Source: an uncultured Acidimicrobiaceae bacterium
GTDB lineage: Bacteria > Actinomycetota > Acidimicrobiia > Acidimicrobiales > RAAP-2
Assembly: GCA_903873395.1 (NCBI GenBank)
Contig: CAIQOJ010000009.1
Coordinates: forward strand, 1 to 60,104
Length of the DNA stretch: 60,104 nt
Direction: 5' to 3'
The stretch's first letter is position 1; each line of letters opens with the position of its first letter. Made by a program: the position numbers and the translations under genes. Below the pieces are notes generated by a model. The model made no database searches and had not been told where the DNA came from. It saw only the letters and a program-made list of their open reading frames with translations. Below are positions 59,358 to 60,104 of this stretch, one piece after another.

Positions 59358-60104
59358 TTACTTGCTGGCGGCCTTCTTGGCCGGGGCCTTCTTGGCGGCC
59401 GTCTTCTTGGCCGGGGCCTTCTTGGCGGCCGTCTTCTTTGCCGGGGCCTTCTTCGCTACTGCCTTCTTGACCACTGGACGTCCCGCCGTGTGGCCGGCGA
59501 TGACAGCTTGTGCCGATGCCAGCCGAGCGATCGGCACTCGGAAGGGCGAGCAGCTCACGTAGTCGAGACCAGCGGCCGCGAACGTGGCGATGGACTCAGG
59601 GTCACCACCGTGCTCACCGCAGACGCCCAGCTTCAGTGCCGGCTTGGTGGCCCGGCCTCGATCCGCCCCGATGCGGACCAGTTCGCCCACGCCGTCGGGA
59701 TCGACCACTTCGAAGGGATTGCGCTTGAGCAGGCCCTCTTCGAGATAGGCGGACATCATGCGACCTTCGACGTCGTCACGACTGAATCCAAAGGTCATCT
59801 GCGTGAGGTCGTTGGTCCCGAAGGAGAAGAAGTCGGCGTACTCGGCGATCTCACCGGCTCGCAGTGCCGCCCGTGGGGTCTCGATCATGGTGCCGATCAG
59901 CACCTCGAGGGATCCCTTGCTCGCCTTCTTGGACTCCTTGCGGGTCGTCTCGGCCACTGCGGCCTCCACCCAGGTGCGGGCCAGAGCCAACTCCTCGCGG
60001 GAGACGGTGAGGGGGATCATGATCTCGACGATCGGATGACCGCCCGCCTCGACGCGATCGATGGCGGCCTCCATGAGGGCCCGGACCTGCATCGAGTACA
60101 GCCC
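59358..60104 (-). CDS. ppdK: Pyruvate, phosphate dikinase, C-terminal part with lysine-rich tail
   Basis: The last 248 residues of a PEP-utilising enzyme; the start is outside the window. LEVLIGTMIETPRAALRAGE, ADFFSFGTNDLTQMTFGFSR, the catalytic KLGVCGEHGGDPESI and LDYVSCSPFRVPIARLASA are the PPDK signatures; it interconverts pyruvate, ATP and Pi with PEP, AMP and PPi. The protein does not end after the barrel: about 38 further residues rich in Lys and Ala (VVKKAVAKKAPAKKTAAKKA type) form a histone H1-like tail, unusual for PPDK. It precedes dnaG in the same direction. Confidence 0.9.
   Translation of the reverse strand, partial: GLYSMQVRALMEAAIDRVEAGGHPIVEIMIPLTVSREELALARTWVEAAVAETTRKESKKASKGSLEVLIGTMIETPRAALRAGEIAEYADFFSFGTNDLTQMTFGFSRDDVEGRMMSAYLEEGLLKRNPFEVVDPDGVGELVRIGADRGRATKPALKLGVCGEHGGDPESIATFAAAGLDYVSCSPFRVPIARLASAQAVIAGHTAGRPVVKKAVAKKAPAKKTAAKKAPAKKTAAKKAPAKKAASK

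Noticed and set aside
1..60104. CRISPR arrays
   Set aside because: All tandem repeats are contiguous or have no spacer of constant length, and no cas gene is present.

Overview
The window looks like chromosome from a high-GC, Gram-positive, non-spore-forming actinobacterium, most likely class Acidimicrobiia. The best marker is the surface protein at 15838-17598 with its GYWEVAADGGVFAFGDA-type repeats, a family typical of that class. F420-type LLM oxidoreductases, frequent GTG starts, a GAP/Sap-family membrane protein and an actinobacterial RpoD agree with this. No prophage, CRISPR array or rRNA operon is visible.

Layout. 1-6.8 kb: fatty-acid and branched-chain catabolism (acyl-CoA synthetase, two alpha/beta hydrolases, mmsA, a flavin split-barrel protein). 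6.9-14.9 kb: an amine (probably putrescine) catabolic regulon around an Lrp-type regulator: class III aminotransferase, FAD amine oxidase, aminobutyraldehyde-type dehydrogenase, APC permease and alanine dehydrogenase, which could recycle the alanine made by a pyruvate-dependent aminotransferase. 14.9-21.1 kb: aquaporin, repeat surface protein, LLM oxidoreductase, cysK-cysE and a small membrane protein. 21.5-29.7 kb: TetR regulator, then the most unusual region. 29.7-46.6 kb: inositol-phosphatase family, acyltransferase-SGNH, MFS plus ALDH pair, AttH-like protein, SRPBCC-SDR fusion, an FAD/DUF1365/CFA-synthase lipid operon and LLM/SnoaL pair. 46.7-55.8 kb: beta-helix protein, GAP protein, ABC exporter of the MacB/LolCDE type, ATP-grasp, DoxX, tRNAs. 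55.8-60.1 kb: rpoD, dnaG and the end of ppdK.

The central discovery candidate is a tRNA-Val-anchored cassette array (about 22119-29710). An intact tRNA-Val(UAC) lies at its right end. To its left, three direct repeats each carry the 3' part of that tRNA (47 nt identical in two of them, decayed in the third) followed by a shared non-tRNA arm of about 90 nt. Between consecutive repeats lies one main gene each: a lipoprotein alpha/beta hydrolase, a secreted C25 (gingipain-type) cysteine peptidase, and a secreted HExxH metallopeptidase. A frameshifted N-terminal fragment of a tyrosine recombinase sits directly beside the tRNA. This reads as repeated site-specific integration at one tRNA gene by related elements that now lack a recombinase, each leaving a single secreted hydrolase as cargo.

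A second theme is short tandem-repeat arrays in intergenic gaps, with periods of 5, 6, 14, 14, 15, 17, 18, 18, 21 and 24 bp. Some contain palindromic cores and may be operators; others may be simple minisatellites.
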